The translations under genes and the position numbers were made by a program. The notes beneath the pieces were generated by a model. The model did not search any database. It saw nothing but the letters and a program-made list of their open reading frames with translations, and had not been told where the DNA came from. A DNA stretch of 64,000 nt. It comes from Thelephora terrestris. Its lineage: Eukaryota > Basidiomycota > Agaricomycetes > Thelephorales > Thelephoraceae. Every line of letters starts with the position of its first letter. The first letter of the stretch is position 1. The stretch spans positions 1,054,001-1,118,000 of the forward strand of contig WIUZ02000003.1 of the NCBI GenBank assembly GCA_015956445.1, read 5' to 3'. Below, piece after piece: positions 1 through 10,333 of this stretch.

Positions 1-203
1 TCGTACCCAGCTTGTTCCCAGAATTCGGCAGGAGCATTGTGAGCGGTGAGAAAGTCGACGGCGATTTGGTTATCGTGAGCGATGTTGGCAGGGGAGTCAT
101 ACAAATGTTGCTCCACATCGTAGGGAGCATCCGTCTCGAAGGACGGAGTAAAGGGGGTGGCGGCAACATTGAGCACGGCGTTGTTGGCAACGAAGGCAGA
201 CAT
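1..203 (-). CDS. Family A minus-strand protein, N-terminal part (cut by window edge)
   Basis: From the ATG at 203-201 the minus strand stays open to the window edge, about 67 codons. The translation starts MSAFVANNAVLNVAATPFTP and continues through a segment ending FWEQAGY, closely matching the minus-strand ORF of copy 2 (11237-10632) and the ORF of copy 3 (from 26549). The start is supported by all three copies beginning with a similar MSxxxAN motif. Function is unknown. The gene is divergent from the 207-residue ORF at 864, with an intergenic region of about 660 bp that holds the GAAATCCCC repeats. Confidence 0.6.
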   Translation of the reverse strand, partial: MSAFVANNAVLNVAATPFTPSFETDAPYDVEQHLYDSPANIAHDNQIAVDFLTAHNAPAEFWEQAGY

Positions 204-413
204 AGTAGTAGCAGATGTTTGAGAGAGGAGAGTAGTACTGGTGATTATGGGAGGAGAAAAGAGGCGATGGGAGGAAAAGACCAATAACCTCCTGGATTAT
301 ATACGGCTGATTCAATAAGAAACCAAAAGGGGAAGACAAAGAATCATTAACCATTCAAAGCCCGATTAGGATAAACGAACCCTTAGCCCCAATCGCAATC
401 CCATCAAACCCTG

Positions 414-545
414 AGAAATCCCCATCGATCAAGAGAAATCCCCAGCATGCTTCTATTACCACCATGAAACAGGGAAAATCCCCGTTGATCAACAGAAATC
501 CCCATCACGCTTCTATTGCTACCATGAAACACGAGAAATCCCCAC
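414..545 (+). repeat. GAAATCCCC repeat cluster in divergent intergenic region
   Basis: Several copies of the short motif GAAATCCCC(A), often followed by TCGATCA or preceded by GAG, are spaced irregularly between the two divergent ORFs. The same cluster recurs in copy 2 (about 11447-11575) and, on the other strand, in copy 3 (about 26200-26340). Its position between two start codons suggests a shared regulatory region; that role is inferred. Confidence 0.6.
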
Positions 546-711
546 CATTCCCATAAATGACTCATTCGCTATTGTTTCCCTGTTCCGTACTCAGTATCGG
601 TCGTCCTAAGCCCCACTTCCCTGACTCATCCATCCTACCCTAAAGTATGCACAGACCATGTTGACTCCTGTTTGACTCGTTGTAGAATTATGACTCCTGT
701 AGAGAACTGGG

Positions 712-718
712 TATATAA
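712..718 (+). promoter_or_regulatory. TATA box of the 207-residue ORF
   Basis: TATATAA lies about 145 bp upstream of the ATG at 864. The same sequence, in the same context (GGGTATATAAGGAAGAGCG), is conserved in copies 2 and 3. Conservation across diverged copies supports a core promoter. Confidence 0.55.
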
Positions 719-863
719 GGAAGAGCGTTCGCTCCTTTCTTTTCCCCATTCTCAATCTCTTCTGTACTCCTCTACCCACAACCTGAATAAAAAGTAAGCT
801 GAGGAATTCTCCTCACGTCTTACCTCTTCTGACTCATTTCAGCAGGAATCCTCCTGCCAGTGT

Positions 864-1487
864 ATGTTTAGTGCCCCTAATCCCTTCCCCTCTACAAGTC
901 CAGTCCAACGACCAGTCGTCCCTGACGCTAGGAGATCTATTTGGGAGTATAAACTCATCAGAAGTCTCCAAGTAAACCGAACCACCGGCTTACTTACCCA
1001 TTTCCCTTACTATCGACCCTTTGCAGCTCTCGACGCAGGAGTCACTACTCCTCCTTTCCTTCTGGGCGCAGATCATCAATTCCTTTGGAATTCGGATCTT
1101 ACTGAGAGCGTCCTCGCGACTGTCTACTTCAGTATTAGCCCAGCCTTTTACTTCCCCTCCCCACGTGTTCATCTCACCACTAACATCCATACTCATTCCC
1201 CCGCTATCATTGTTCTTTGGTGGGAGATCCCAACTGAATTACCTTATTCAGTTATAGAATATCTTGTCAATTTCGAACGCCTTAGCGATCAAGACTTCGA
1301 ACCCTTCGTGCAGCAACTAAATCAGTTCTGCCAAGACTATCACTCACCCGTTCACCCTTATCAGACAGAGTCACCCCTCTCTCTTGATATTCCTCCTCCC
1401 CTCGTCTCTACACCCGGAACCCCCTTCAAAACTAGACCCGACACCCCTCACCCTTCCGCTAATCCTCTAGCGCCCCACAAACAGTAA
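864..1487 (+). CDS. Family A conserved 207-residue protein (copy 1)
   Basis: Complete ORF from ATG 864, 207 residues, no recognised domain, no obvious signal peptide; the centre is rich in aromatic residues (for example AFYFPSPRVHL and IIVLWWEIP) and the C-terminus is proline-rich and low complexity. Comparing codons by eye with copy 2 (11889-12512) gives roughly 59 differing codons, of which only three change the residue (I/V, S/P, P/L). This is a strong sign that the protein was maintained by selection while the copies diverged. Copy 3 (25885-25262) differs from copy 1 at about five residues. Function is unknown; similarity to retroviral proteins was not recognised. Confidence 0.7.
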   Translation: MFSAPNPFPSTSPVQRPVVPDARRSIWEYKLIRSLQVNRTTGLLTHFPYYRPFAALDAGVTTPPFLLGADHQFLWNSDLTESVLATVYFSISPAFYFPSPRVHLTTNIHTHSPAIIVLWWEIPTELPYSVIEYLVNFERLSDQDFEPFVQQLNQFCQDYHSPVHPYQTESPLSLDIPPPLVSTPGTPFKTRPDTPHPSANPLAPHKQ

Positions 1488-1507
1488 GCAGGCCCACAAC
1501 CCTGACA

Positions 1508-1581
1508 ACCAGGCTCCTCCTCACTTCTGGGAGCAGGCTGGGTACGACGACCCCAACAAAACTGTTATGAACAATGAACGG
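1508..1581 (+). other. Sliver of another family A ORF between two insertions
   Basis: The 50-odd bases after the end of copy 1 translate on the plus strand to NQAPPHFWEQAGYDDP, which matches the HNAPxxFWEQAGYEDP segment of the family A minus-strand protein. It is therefore a remnant of a fourth, opposite-orientation family A copy (or relative) into which copy 1 and the Gypsy-like element both inserted. It runs up to the presumed LTR start at 1582. Confidence 0.5.
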
Positions 1582-3001
1582 TGTCGGACATGAGAACAAC
1601 CATGTCATTATTTATGATAATTCACCACAACAAGATTAGATTAGATAAGATAACAGTCTTATCAGATAAGATTAGATTAGATAAGGACAAGAAACTCATG
1701 GAAAGTTACAGAATGTTACAGAATGTTCAGGAACATCCTAGAATGCGCCGGAACATCCTGGAACTTGCCGGAATGTTCTAGAAGGTGACAGAACGTCACA
1801 CCCCATGTGACACCGGTCACGCTTTTGTGACATTTTGTCACACTTGTGACGTCTGTCACACCATTAATTACCATAGAATACAGTAGAAGGCCATAGAACG
1901 TTCTAGAATAATCTCACATGAAAAAGTATATAAAGAACTCACCCCCAGTTCTAAGGAAAGGCAACTCACCCATAACCTTTTACCCCTCTCTCTCTCTACC
2001 CAACAGCTGTTGGCCACTGGCCAGTAGTTGTCCCCTCTATCCCCTCTTCTCTCTATAACTCACCCGCTTTTACTCTACCCCTTTTCACCAAGACCCCTAC
2101 TTTGCCTCACCTCCTTAGGCCTGAGTGGTTGAGTGATTTTCAGTAATCACATACCATTTTGAGCCCCACCTCTGTGTGAATAAGTTCTAAGTTTGGACTT
2201 CTGAATAAGCTTAGTACACTTGACTCTGTAACGTAGCAATATCCTTATCTCTGTTAGTGCTGAAGGCAGACCCTTCAGGCAGAGAGTATTCTACCTCAGA
2301 CTAGTGACTGACTAGGTGACAGACAGATTTAGTAATAGTACCACATTGGTATCCGACGTATCAGTATCTCAGACATATCAAGAAGTTTATCTTATCAAGA
2401 CAGGTTCTCAAGTTTCAGCAGTATCAAGTTATCAGACGTATCTCAGCAGCATTTGGACGTACCTCAGCAGTATATTGACAGATCATCAAAACTACTCAGA
2501 CATATCAGCACAGCCTCAGAAGTATTAGCACAGCCACCCCCTTAACACAGCCACAGCACAGCCACTTACACAGCCACAGTGCACAGCATTCTACACAGCC
2601 TTCTTCACAGCCTCATACACAGCCTCGATCGTATCCGTTTCACACATCAATATCTCCATTCCCGATCATCAGCGTAGATCAGGAACTCCATTCTTATCAA
2701 GATCAGCAACCCCCTTTACATTCTTACTAGGTGTTTGGACCAGGGAATATACGTGCAGTAGTGATAAAGGTTACTGAACCCCTCTGAACACATCTGAAGG
2801 ACCTACAAACTCCTTCAGCGAACTCATCAGGACAAGGAGCCGGAAAGTACGAAACCCCGCCCACCCTGTGGAGTTGATAGTTGGGATAACTGACTTCTCA
2901 ACCAGCCTACTTAGTTGTTAACGCTTAGCCTCTAAGTAAACCAAGAAGGACTAGTAAGAGTTCTTATAGACCTCTTCACTACAACCCCAGCCAACTCGAC
3001 A
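1582..3001 (+). repeat. 5' LTR of the Gypsy-like element
   Basis: About 1.42 kb starting TGTCGG and ending CTCGACA, an imperfect short inverted repeat of the TG...CA kind, directly followed after two bases by a tRNA-like primer-binding site. A TATATAAA box lies at 1927-1934. Upstream of it are repeated GAATGTTC/GGAACATCC and TGTGACA/TGTCACA motifs (about 1710-1860), which may be regulatory. No partner LTR is in the window, so the boundaries rest on termini and the adjacent binding site. Confidence 0.6.
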
Positions 3002-3003
3002 TC

Positions 3004-3021
3004 TGGAGCCCACGGCGAGGG
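3004..3021 (+). other. Putative primer-binding site
   Basis: TGGAGCCCACGGCGAGGG begins with TGG, complementary to the CCA end of a tRNA, and starts two bases after the LTR end. The tRNA species was not determined. Confidence 0.45.
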
Positions 3022-3108
3022 GCTTCAATAAAACACCATCTTATCACCACAAACACCATTCCCACCATCACACCTTCATCACCCTCCATCTCCTCTACAT
3101 CAACCAAC

Positions 3109-5973
3109 ATGACTTATATCTCAGATACAGAAAACGAACAACATCCCTTCAATGGAGTTGAAGACCTCCTTACTCAATCAAATTCCTACTTGGAATTACC
3201 AGCCCCCAACAAATCACGTGCACCAGAAACCTTCACAGGAGCTGCCAATACCTTGGAGCCCTTCTTGGAGAATTACAACCACCTATGCAACCGCTATGAT
3301 GTCACCTCATCAAAGGAAAAGTACCAAGGACTCATTCGATACTGTAGCCCTGGAATCGCTAACCTGCTGCGAACTTGGCCTTCCCATGCCAAAAGGGACT
3401 ATGGAACTCTATTGGTTGAGCTCGATTACTTCTTTGGGGACAAGCAAGGATCCCTGAATGTGGGAAAAATTGAAGCCTTCACTACCAAATGGAGAAAATG
3501 TCGAATGGACACCCTTGACAGATTCAAGAAATATCAAATCAAATTCCATCAGTTGGTAGGACGTGCCAGAGAAATGAGGAAGATCTCCACTAGAGATGTC
3601 AACAGATATTTCTGGGAAGGTTTGAATGCCTCCTTCAGGCGACAAGTTGAAGCCCAGATGAGAATGGTTACGCCTCACTTGGATGTGACAGTGCCATTCA
3701 GCATTGCAGACATAGTAGAAGGAGCTGATTCAGTCCTTAACCCTTATAGGTTTGATCAGCACCTGGCAACCAAAGGCGGATACCAGTCCTCTGAAGAAGA
3801 AGAGTCAGACCAAGAGGAATCCACTAAGCCATTTAAGCTCTCAGGATATAACTCAGAAGACGAATCAGATGATGAACCAAAGCCTCTTATCCAACACAAG
3901 TCACCCCTGACTCCACCTAAATCTCCTCCTAAGTTACCCACAAAGACCAAGAAGCACAAAGGAAAGCAGGATGAAGACTTCAACCAGCTAGTGGATGACC
4001 TGAGTAACCTCAAGATTGATGACCCCAAGTACTGGGTCAAATATGTACACTTTGCTCAGCAGTACCCACATCTCCAGAATTACGTAGAACCTCCTCCTAA
4101 CCGAAACTCAGCAAGACCAAATCAACCTAGAAGACCATTCCAGAGGGATCTACCACCTCATCAGAACTTTGGCAACCAACAATTCACCAACCCCCAGTCA
4201 CGACAAGGACCAAATCCCTCCTATCGACCACCTTTCAATCCATCACCCCAGAGAATGTCTCAACCCCCTCCTCAAAGTTTCTCTATGGCAACAGGCCCCA
4301 ACGCAATCAGACAGAACTACACCTGTTTTGGTTGTGGACAGCAGGGTCACCACATTAGGGCATGTGAGGAAATAAACAAATTGGTAAAAGCTGGGAAGAT
4401 AGTAAAGGACCCAACGTCAGGACGGTTACAGTGGCCTGACAACTCAAGAATCTACCGAGCACCTAATGAGACATGGATACAAGCTATTACTAAACATGTT
4501 GCAGCTGAAGTCCATTATGCTGAAGCCTTGCCATACAACCCTACTTTGGAAACTGCATGTAACTACATAGGAGTGGATAGGTATGAAGACGACGCTGATA
4601 CTGATGAACAAGAAGCGGAATTAGGATGGACCTCTGGGGAGGTAGAACACTGTCAAGCTTTTGGTGTTGAAAGGACCACCAAAATCAGCAAGGAACACAG
4701 GAAGAAGGTACAGCAAGTCTTACCTAGCCGACCCCAAGGGATGGAGAAGCTCCCCAGGAGCAGGGAAGCAAAGAGTCCTGGTAGGCCACAGCACCCAATC
4801 AAGAATCACGTCAATCTTAACAGCAACCAGACGGGGAACATCCGGTCTGCCTCTAACCCCAACAAGGGCGTAATTAAAGGTAAAACGGACAACCAATTGC
4901 TTCCAATGGAGGTTGACCAGGAGGTCACTGCAAAGCCTGCTAACCACAACAGGAAGGACTCGACGCATTTGGAGCAAACCAATGGTCCCAAAGTCACTAA
5001 TCCCAGGACTACCAAGAAGCCAGACAGTTCAGCAATTGCCACTAAAATACTAAACACCAACATTACCCTAACTGTACAGGAAGCAATCGATGCTGCGCCT
5101 TCTTTGCGACGAGGCCTTGTGAGCGCAATGAAACAAGGGCATGAGGTCTCTGTCCCAACGCAGCAGAAAATTGGCCTCCTCGCCAAGGTGATTGAGAAGG
5201 AAGAACAGCAACCATTTCAAGCTGTAGTCCAGGAACAATCAGAAGATGAAGAAGACTATGATCAAGAAGATGAAACAGACCTTGTGGAGCCTACAGTAAC
5301 AGTGCCCAGGGATGGATTGATCAAGATACCAGTCAATGTGGCAGGGACTATGATGACTGGAGTCTTTGACAGTGGATCCCAACTCAACATCGTTAATCAA
5401 AAGTTAATAGAAGCAGCAGGCATACCTTGGTCCAACGCCGAGGAACACAGGATTCCGATGATGTCAGTTGATGGAAATCTCTCCCAATGTGCAGGAATGA
5501 TACCTTGTGCAGAGATGACAATGAAGACTACAAAAGGAAGAGTTATGGCACCCGGAAATCTCTACGTAAAGAAGAATGCAGGATTTCAGCTACTGCTTGG
5601 AAGAGAATGGGGTGTAGACCATAAAGCCACTTGGATAGAAGATGGTAGGAATTCTCATTTGAGAATTATTAACAATAAAGGTTGGCGAAAAATCAGACCC
5701 CTTCCCTCTACATACGGATCTCGGGACAATGAAGAAGACAACAAAAATTTTAGGTATCAACCAAGGGATTATCAAGCAAGAGTATATGCAGTAGGAGGAA
5801 ATAAAGAAATTGAAGAAGGCGAGATACCGGACAGCGAGGAAGAAGAAGGAAGCCTCGTGATCGGAAGTAATATGGCCGGCGTCGAAACGGAAGCCCTGGA
5901 GGAAAGAGAAAATGATTTTATTTACTCACCAGTAACGATCGTGAGAGAAGACCCACCGACGCCCGCGCAATGA
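3109..5973 (+). CDS. Gag-protease polyprotein of the Gypsy-like element
   Basis: ORF of 954 codons from ATG 3109. Residues about 30-200 resemble the Ty3/Gypsy gag core (ETFTGAANTLEPFLENYNHL, then an LVELDYFFGDK-like stretch). A Pro/Gln-rich region follows, then a CCHC zinc knuckle at residues 406-419 (CFGCGQQGHHIRAC). A retropepsin-like domain has the active-site triad DSG at residues 754-756 (GVFDSGSQLNIVN) and a downstream LLLGREWG motif. This order is typical of Gypsy gag-pol, but the frame ends after the protease without reverse transcriptase. It would form the particle shell and process the polyprotein in the cytoplasm. Confidence 0.8.
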   Translation: MTYISDTENEQHPFNGVEDLLTQSNSYLELPAPNKSRAPETFTGAANTLEPFLENYNHLCNRYDVTSSKEKYQGLIRYCSPGIANLLRTWPSHAKRDYGTLLVELDYFFGDKQGSLNVGKIEAFTTKWRKCRMDTLDRFKKYQIKFHQLVGRAREMRKISTRDVNRYFWEGLNASFRRQVEAQMRMVTPHLDVTVPFSIADIVEGADSVLNPYRFDQHLATKGGYQSSEEEESDQEESTKPFKLSGYNSEDESDDEPKPLIQHKSPLTPPKSPPKLPTKTKKHKGKQDEDFNQLVDDLSNLKIDDPKYWVKYVHFAQQYPHLQNYVEPPPNRNSARPNQPRRPFQRDLPPHQNFGNQQFTNPQSRQGPNPSYRPPFNPSPQRMSQPPPQSFSMATGPNAIRQNYTCFGCGQQGHHIRACEEINKLVKAGKIVKDPTSGRLQWPDNSRIYRAPNETWIQAITKHVAAEVHYAEALPYNPTLETACNYIGVDRYEDDADTDEQEAELGWTSGEVEHCQAFGVERTTKISKEHRKKVQQVLPSRPQGMEKLPRSREAKSPGRPQHPIKNHVNLNSNQTGNIRSASNPNKGVIKGKTDNQLLPMEVDQEVTAKPANHNRKDSTHLEQTNGPKVTNPRTTKKPDSSAIATKILNTNITLTVQEAIDAAPSLRRGLVSAMKQGHEVSVPTQQKIGLLAKVIEKEEQQPFQAVVQEQSEDEEDYDQEDETDLVEPTVTVPRDGLIKIPVNVAGTMMTGVFDSGSQLNIVNQKLIEAAGIPWSNAEEHRIPMMSVDGNLSQCAGMIPCAEMTMKTTKGRVMAPGNLYVKKNAGFQLLLGREWGVDHKATWIEDGRNSHLRIINNKGWRKIRPLPSTYGSRDNEEDNKNFRYQPRDYQARVYAVGGNKEIEEGEIPDSEEEEGSLVIGSNMAGVETEALEERENDFIYSPVTIVREDPPTPAQ

Positions 5974-5985
5974 CGCGAAGCGCTA

Positions 5986-8306
5986 GTGCTTGATGAAGAC
6001 AACAGAAGAAGCGAGACAGATGATGAAATCGGACGGATCGGGACGGAAGAAGATCCACGGAAGCCGGAGGAAACACGCGCGGAAAAGGAGACAGAAGAAT
6101 ATTCAGACGAGGATATAAATGGATGGTCGAACGAAAATATTATTAGTTCAGACCTATATGAAACTTATATTAAAATGGTCCGGAAAGGAGCTTCCGACGA
6201 GGAATGGAACGCGCTGTGCAAACTCGAACGAAAGAAGGCCGTGTGCGACCAGAAGCCGTGGACAAGGCTATGTAGTGAAGACTTGGAGAATGAAGACAGG
6301 GCCGCAACAAACGACCCTGCCCCACACGAAGCCGAACTATCTACGCGACCCCACCCGGAAAGCCCTCAACCCTCTCAAACTCTCGCTACCCCTGAACTGG
6401 ATCCGCCCTCAACCCTACCAACCTCCAGGAAGCGAAGATGGAGCCTGAAGGAAGAAGATCAGTCCACCATCGCCAAGGTAACGCGAATGCGACGGACAAG
6501 AAAACTTACAGAAAAGGCCCAAGGAGACGAGTTCCGAAGGTACTTGCAAACGTTCGAGCGGCAGGATCAGAAGCAGGTCAAAGGCCGTAAACGACCAGTG
6601 GTTGTGGAAGCCTGTGCATTTGCGACAGAAGCAGTACCAGGTAACCGGCATGCAGACCTAGATAGCGCAGACAATGAGTTGGAAAATGAGTGGGAAAGAG
6701 AATTCAATAGAACCGCACTTACCAATGTGGAGAAAATTCTAGAACCAAGCAGAATGGACATGGATGGGTCAGACGACCTGGAATCTAGCCCGAATAGCCC
6801 TGCTGGGCCAGACGAAGAAGACGACGAAAGGTCTAATCAACAAAAAATTACCGATCACGGAAAACACAAAAACGACATATCCGAACTTACTGACACAAGA
6901 AACGTATGGAGACCGATGGGAATGGAAAGAGATGGGTCAAACGACCCAGGATCCAGTCCGAATAACCTCGCGGGACCCAGCGTTGACGAAGAAGAAAGTT
7001 CTGTGGAATCAAGGTTAACCGATCACGGAAAACATGAAGAAAACATATCGGGACTTACCACGCGGTACGGGAAACTTGAGACAATTCACGAAGAATGGAA
7101 TGGGTCAGACGACCCAGGATCCAGGCCGAATAGACTTGAGGAGTTGAGCACGGACGAAGAAGACGAGAATGAAGAACAGTGGTTACCCGATCGCGGAAAA
7201 CACAGGTCCAACATATCGAGACTTTTCCCAAAAAGATACACATCAGCAGAAAACAATGGCCCTAACGACAAATACAAACGGCCCACCCTGGATAAAGGAA
7301 AAGTAGCGCACGAACACGTAGAAGAATGGGAACCTTACCAAGTAGGGACGAAAGAAGATAGCAAGAAGACAAGAAGGCGCCAGGCACCGAATGACACAAC
7401 ATTCGGAACCGGCAGTCAATCATTACCCGGAGATGACCATGCCTGGTATGGGGAACAATGCCGCCACACCCAAAAAGGCAAAGGCCGCGAAAGCGCCCGA
7501 CCAGGCGCGCAGGAATCCGACATATTGTCAGAATATCCTGACGCATTTCAGTACGACCCAGACAACGGAATAGAAAAAGGATACATACCTCCGCCACCAG
7601 AAACCTTGAGTGGAGTGCTGGCAGCCAGCGAAATGGTAATATTTGACGAAAATAGAGCGCAAAAACAAAGGTACTTCTACGCCCGAGACGTAGACCTGAT
7701 AACGGCAAGCAATCAGACCGGACTTCCAACCAGTTTTCACGGACACGTGACCATACGCCTAGATGAAGTGTCAGACGGAACGGCCGTATTCTTACCAAGA
7801 CAGACTCGGCTAGATAGAGCCCGGAAATATGTGTTCCATCAAAGAAGACATGCGGCCCCGAAAAGACGGATAAAGGTGTACGGGTCGGAACAGAAAAACA
7901 AAACCGCCGAAGGAAACAAGGTGATCTGGAATGTAATGGAACAGGACGAGCTAGAAGGAGTGCTAGATGAATTGAGCAGGGACCCGATGGTCGTGAATGA
8001 GGAAATAAGAACTTACACAGTCAGTAAATTGGACGACGGCACAATCGAAGTCCGACGCGGACTACCTGCGAAGAATGGAGGTAACGAGCCCTCAACCCAG
8101 GATCCAGAGAAACCTAACCTAGATAAGGAGAATAAAGAGGTCAGCAACGCCGATGAGGAAACGAAGAAAGCAGAAGAAGAAACATTTACCCAATTAGGAA
8201 GTAACCCACAGACTTCCGATCACGCGCCTAAATCTGAGGCCCACATGGAACGGAAAAGGGGCTTGGAAACGTGCACAACCGGTGGAGACCCTGTAGAAAC
8301 CTTTGT
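5986..8306 (+). CDS. Second ORF of the Gypsy-like element, first stretch
   Basis: Long, strongly charged reading frame directly downstream of gag-protease. No recognised enzymatic domain. About 6746-7240 encodes three imperfect repeats of about 50 residues with the pattern GSDDPGSxPN ... DEE ... DHGKH ... NIS, and the rest is Glu/Arg/Lys-rich. Near 7530-8060 a less repetitive part (EYPDAFQYDPDNGIEKGYIP onward) could be a folded domain. The stretch is interrupted at 8306 by a foldback element; coding-like sequence resumes at 9535. Its place between protease and the expected reverse transcriptase is unusual, and the function is unknown. Confidence 0.5.
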
Positions 8307-9531
8307 CACTGGGGACAAACCCCAGTTTCCCGGCCCAGGACATCGTAAATACATTGTAAGGAAATGGAAAATGTGCCTGGCAATGACCCACCTGGTACAT
8401 CATAAATACATTCAAAATGTCCAGGCCAATTTCCTTAGAGTGTTGCCAGCACAGGAAATGCTCAGTACATTCATGGTGTTCCTGGTCATGTGATCTCAGT
8501 GTTCCCATTAGGTAATCCATGGGAACACCATGAATTTTCCCAAAGAAATACCCATGATGTCCCTGAGTGGCTCATTGAAAGAAAACCTTGAGTGAACCCA
8601 CAGTTTCCCAGGTCATGTGACCTTGATGTCCTGATTAGGTAATCTGAGGGTAAACCATGAATTTTCCCAAAGAAAGTAACCATGGTGTTCCTGAGTGGCT
8701 CATTCACAGTGTTCTTTCCAGTGTTCCCAGTGGTGTGATCACGGTGTTCCAAGTCGGTAAAATTCAAATTGAGCCTTAACGGTGCGCCGGAAGTGTACCA
8801 GTGTGGTAAATCCTGAAAGTACTAAGGCCTTCGACCATGATGTACCAAAATTCGGCAAACCATCAGGAAACTGTGGGAACACTGAAAGGAAACTGAGAAA
8901 TTGGGAACATTTTGAATGAGTTTATGATGTTCCCAGTGTCCCCAGTTTCCTTTCAGTGTTCCCACAGTTTCCTGATGGTTTGCCGAATTTTGGTACATCA
9001 TGGTCGAAGGCCTTAGTACTTTCAGGATTTACCACACTGGTACACTTCCGGCGCACCGTTAAGGCTCAATTTGAATTTTACCGACTTGGAACACCGTGAT
9101 CACACCACTGGGAACACTGGAAAGAACACTGTGAATGAGCCACTCAGGAACACCATGGTTACTTTCTTTGGGAAAATTCATGGTTTACCCTCAGATTACC
9201 TAATCAGGACATCAAGGTCACATGACCTGGGAAACTGTGGGTTCACTCAAGGTTTTCTTTCAATGAGCCACTCAGGGACATCATGGGTATTTCTTTGGGA
9301 AAATTCATGGTGTTCCCATGGATTACCTAATGGGAACACTGAGATCACATGACCAGGAACACCATGAATGTACTGAGCATTTCCTGTGCTGGCAACACTC
9401 TAAGGAAATTGGCCTGGACATTTTGAATGTATTTATGATGTACCAGGTGGGTCATTGCCAGGCACATTTTCCATTTCCTTACAATGTATTTACGATGTCC
9501 TGGGCCGGGAAACTGGGGTTTGTCCCCAGTG
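8307..9531. mobile_element. CACTG-ended foldback DNA transposon, CACTA-like, non-autonomous
   Basis: A 1225-bp palindromic element: left arm 8307-8895, spacer 8896-8942 (47 bp), right arm 8943-9531. Both arms are 589 bp and symmetrical to the base; the parts compared read as identical. The ends are CACTGGGGACAAACCCC and its reverse complement, and the element is flanked by TGT at 8304-8306 and 9532-9534. Removing it restores a continuous coding-like stretch of the host ORF. CACTG/CACTA ends with a 3-bp duplication are the hallmarks of the CACTA (EnSpm) superfamily. The spacer contains its own small hairpin (GGGAACAT ... ATGTTCCC). There is no transposase inside. Arms contain repeated subterminal motifs such as GGAACACCATGA and TCATGTGA. 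Confidence 0.75.
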
Positions 9532-9534
9532 TGT

Positions 9535-10223
9535 ACACCTGGAAAAGGATAGGACCACCCAGGAAATAAAATTATTAGGAGCACCAGAGGGTATAAAAGA
9601 GGTCGAACTCACCTTGGACGAAATATCACCAAATCTCGAAGAACAACCCCAAGAATCAGTCAAGACGGAGCCCACCTCGAATGGTGAGTGTTATTGTGGC
9701 TGTAGGAAGTGTCCTGCACCTAATAATCCTCAACAGCAGTCCCGAAACGACCCTCGAAGGGTAGTCAGCCTAGTCCGACCAAGTCTGAACCACGACTTAC
9801 CAGGGCAAGGCGACCAGCCAATGGAAGAAGTAATGGACGTCGAAATCCCATCTCCAGAAAACCAAGTTCCCGGACTGTTAGCGGCGGCCCACCTCGTCCA
9901 GTTAGAAGAGAGTATGTTACCCCCCGGAGATCACTCGTTCTTCGTGTTCAGCGCAACGCTACTAGGAGGCGAAGGCCCCTCCCAATACGTACGCCAGGGA
10001 CAAGCCTATGTCCGCCTTTACGCCTCAAGCTCGGCCAACCTCAATGAACCACCGAGGCCACCGCCAACGTCCCGCGTAGCTAACGCGCATGTCCAAGTCT
10101 TCGTGTCAAATGCGCCAGCCGGACCGGAGCCCCAAGAAAACTTAGCAGTTCCCCGCAATACCCCCTTTCATGATCAGTCCGTTACCCACAATGTTATCTT
10201 ACCTGATTCAGCGCCACCATACA
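9535..10223 (+). CDS. Second ORF of the Gypsy-like element, middle stretch
   Basis: Coding-like stretch from the right flank of the foldback to the GGTTC target duplication at 10224. It includes a cysteine-rich CYCGCRKCPAP segment near 9690-9720 and then a more hydrophobic region (VPGLLAAAHLVQLEES, HSFFVFSATLLGGEG) that may be folded. No family was recognised. It is interrupted at its 3' end by the family A unit. Confidence 0.45.
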
Positions 10224-10333
10224 GGTTCTGTCACGAACGCGTGACATAGTAGCCAAGATCTCACAAGTAATCCAAGACATTGGTCTCATTCGCAGTAATA
10301 ATAGTACAAGAGTAGTTAAAAATAACTACGAAC

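Larger units (their letters stand above)
1..1507 (+). mobile_element. Family A LTR-type unit, copy 1 (left part outside window)
   Basis: This is the right-hand portion of a repeated unit present three times in the window (also 10229-12532 and 25242-27626). It ends in CCCTGACA at 1507, the same end as the other copies, where TGTCA...TGACA ends and 5-bp target duplications are visible. It carries the start of a minus-strand ORF and a complete plus-strand ORF with a shared intergenic region. Ends and duplication fit a solo LTR, but the length (about 2.3 kb in complete copies) and gene content are atypical; a gene-carrying DNA element with TGTCA ends is the alternative. Its left end and left flank are outside the window. 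The visible part looks whole. It differs from copy 2 by about 10% at the nucleotide level in the 207-residue ORF, so the family is not very recent. Confidence 0.75.

Noticed and set aside
8486-9352. Identical 93-codon frames on opposite strands
   Set aside because: They are the two arms of the CACTG foldback read outward; no protein-like features.
8307-9531. Assembly fold-back artefact as the explanation for the first palindrome
   Set aside because: The 3-bp duplication, CACTG ends, and a host coding frame that is contiguous across the flanks argue for real insertion. For the two larger palindromes an artefact cannot be excluded as firmly.
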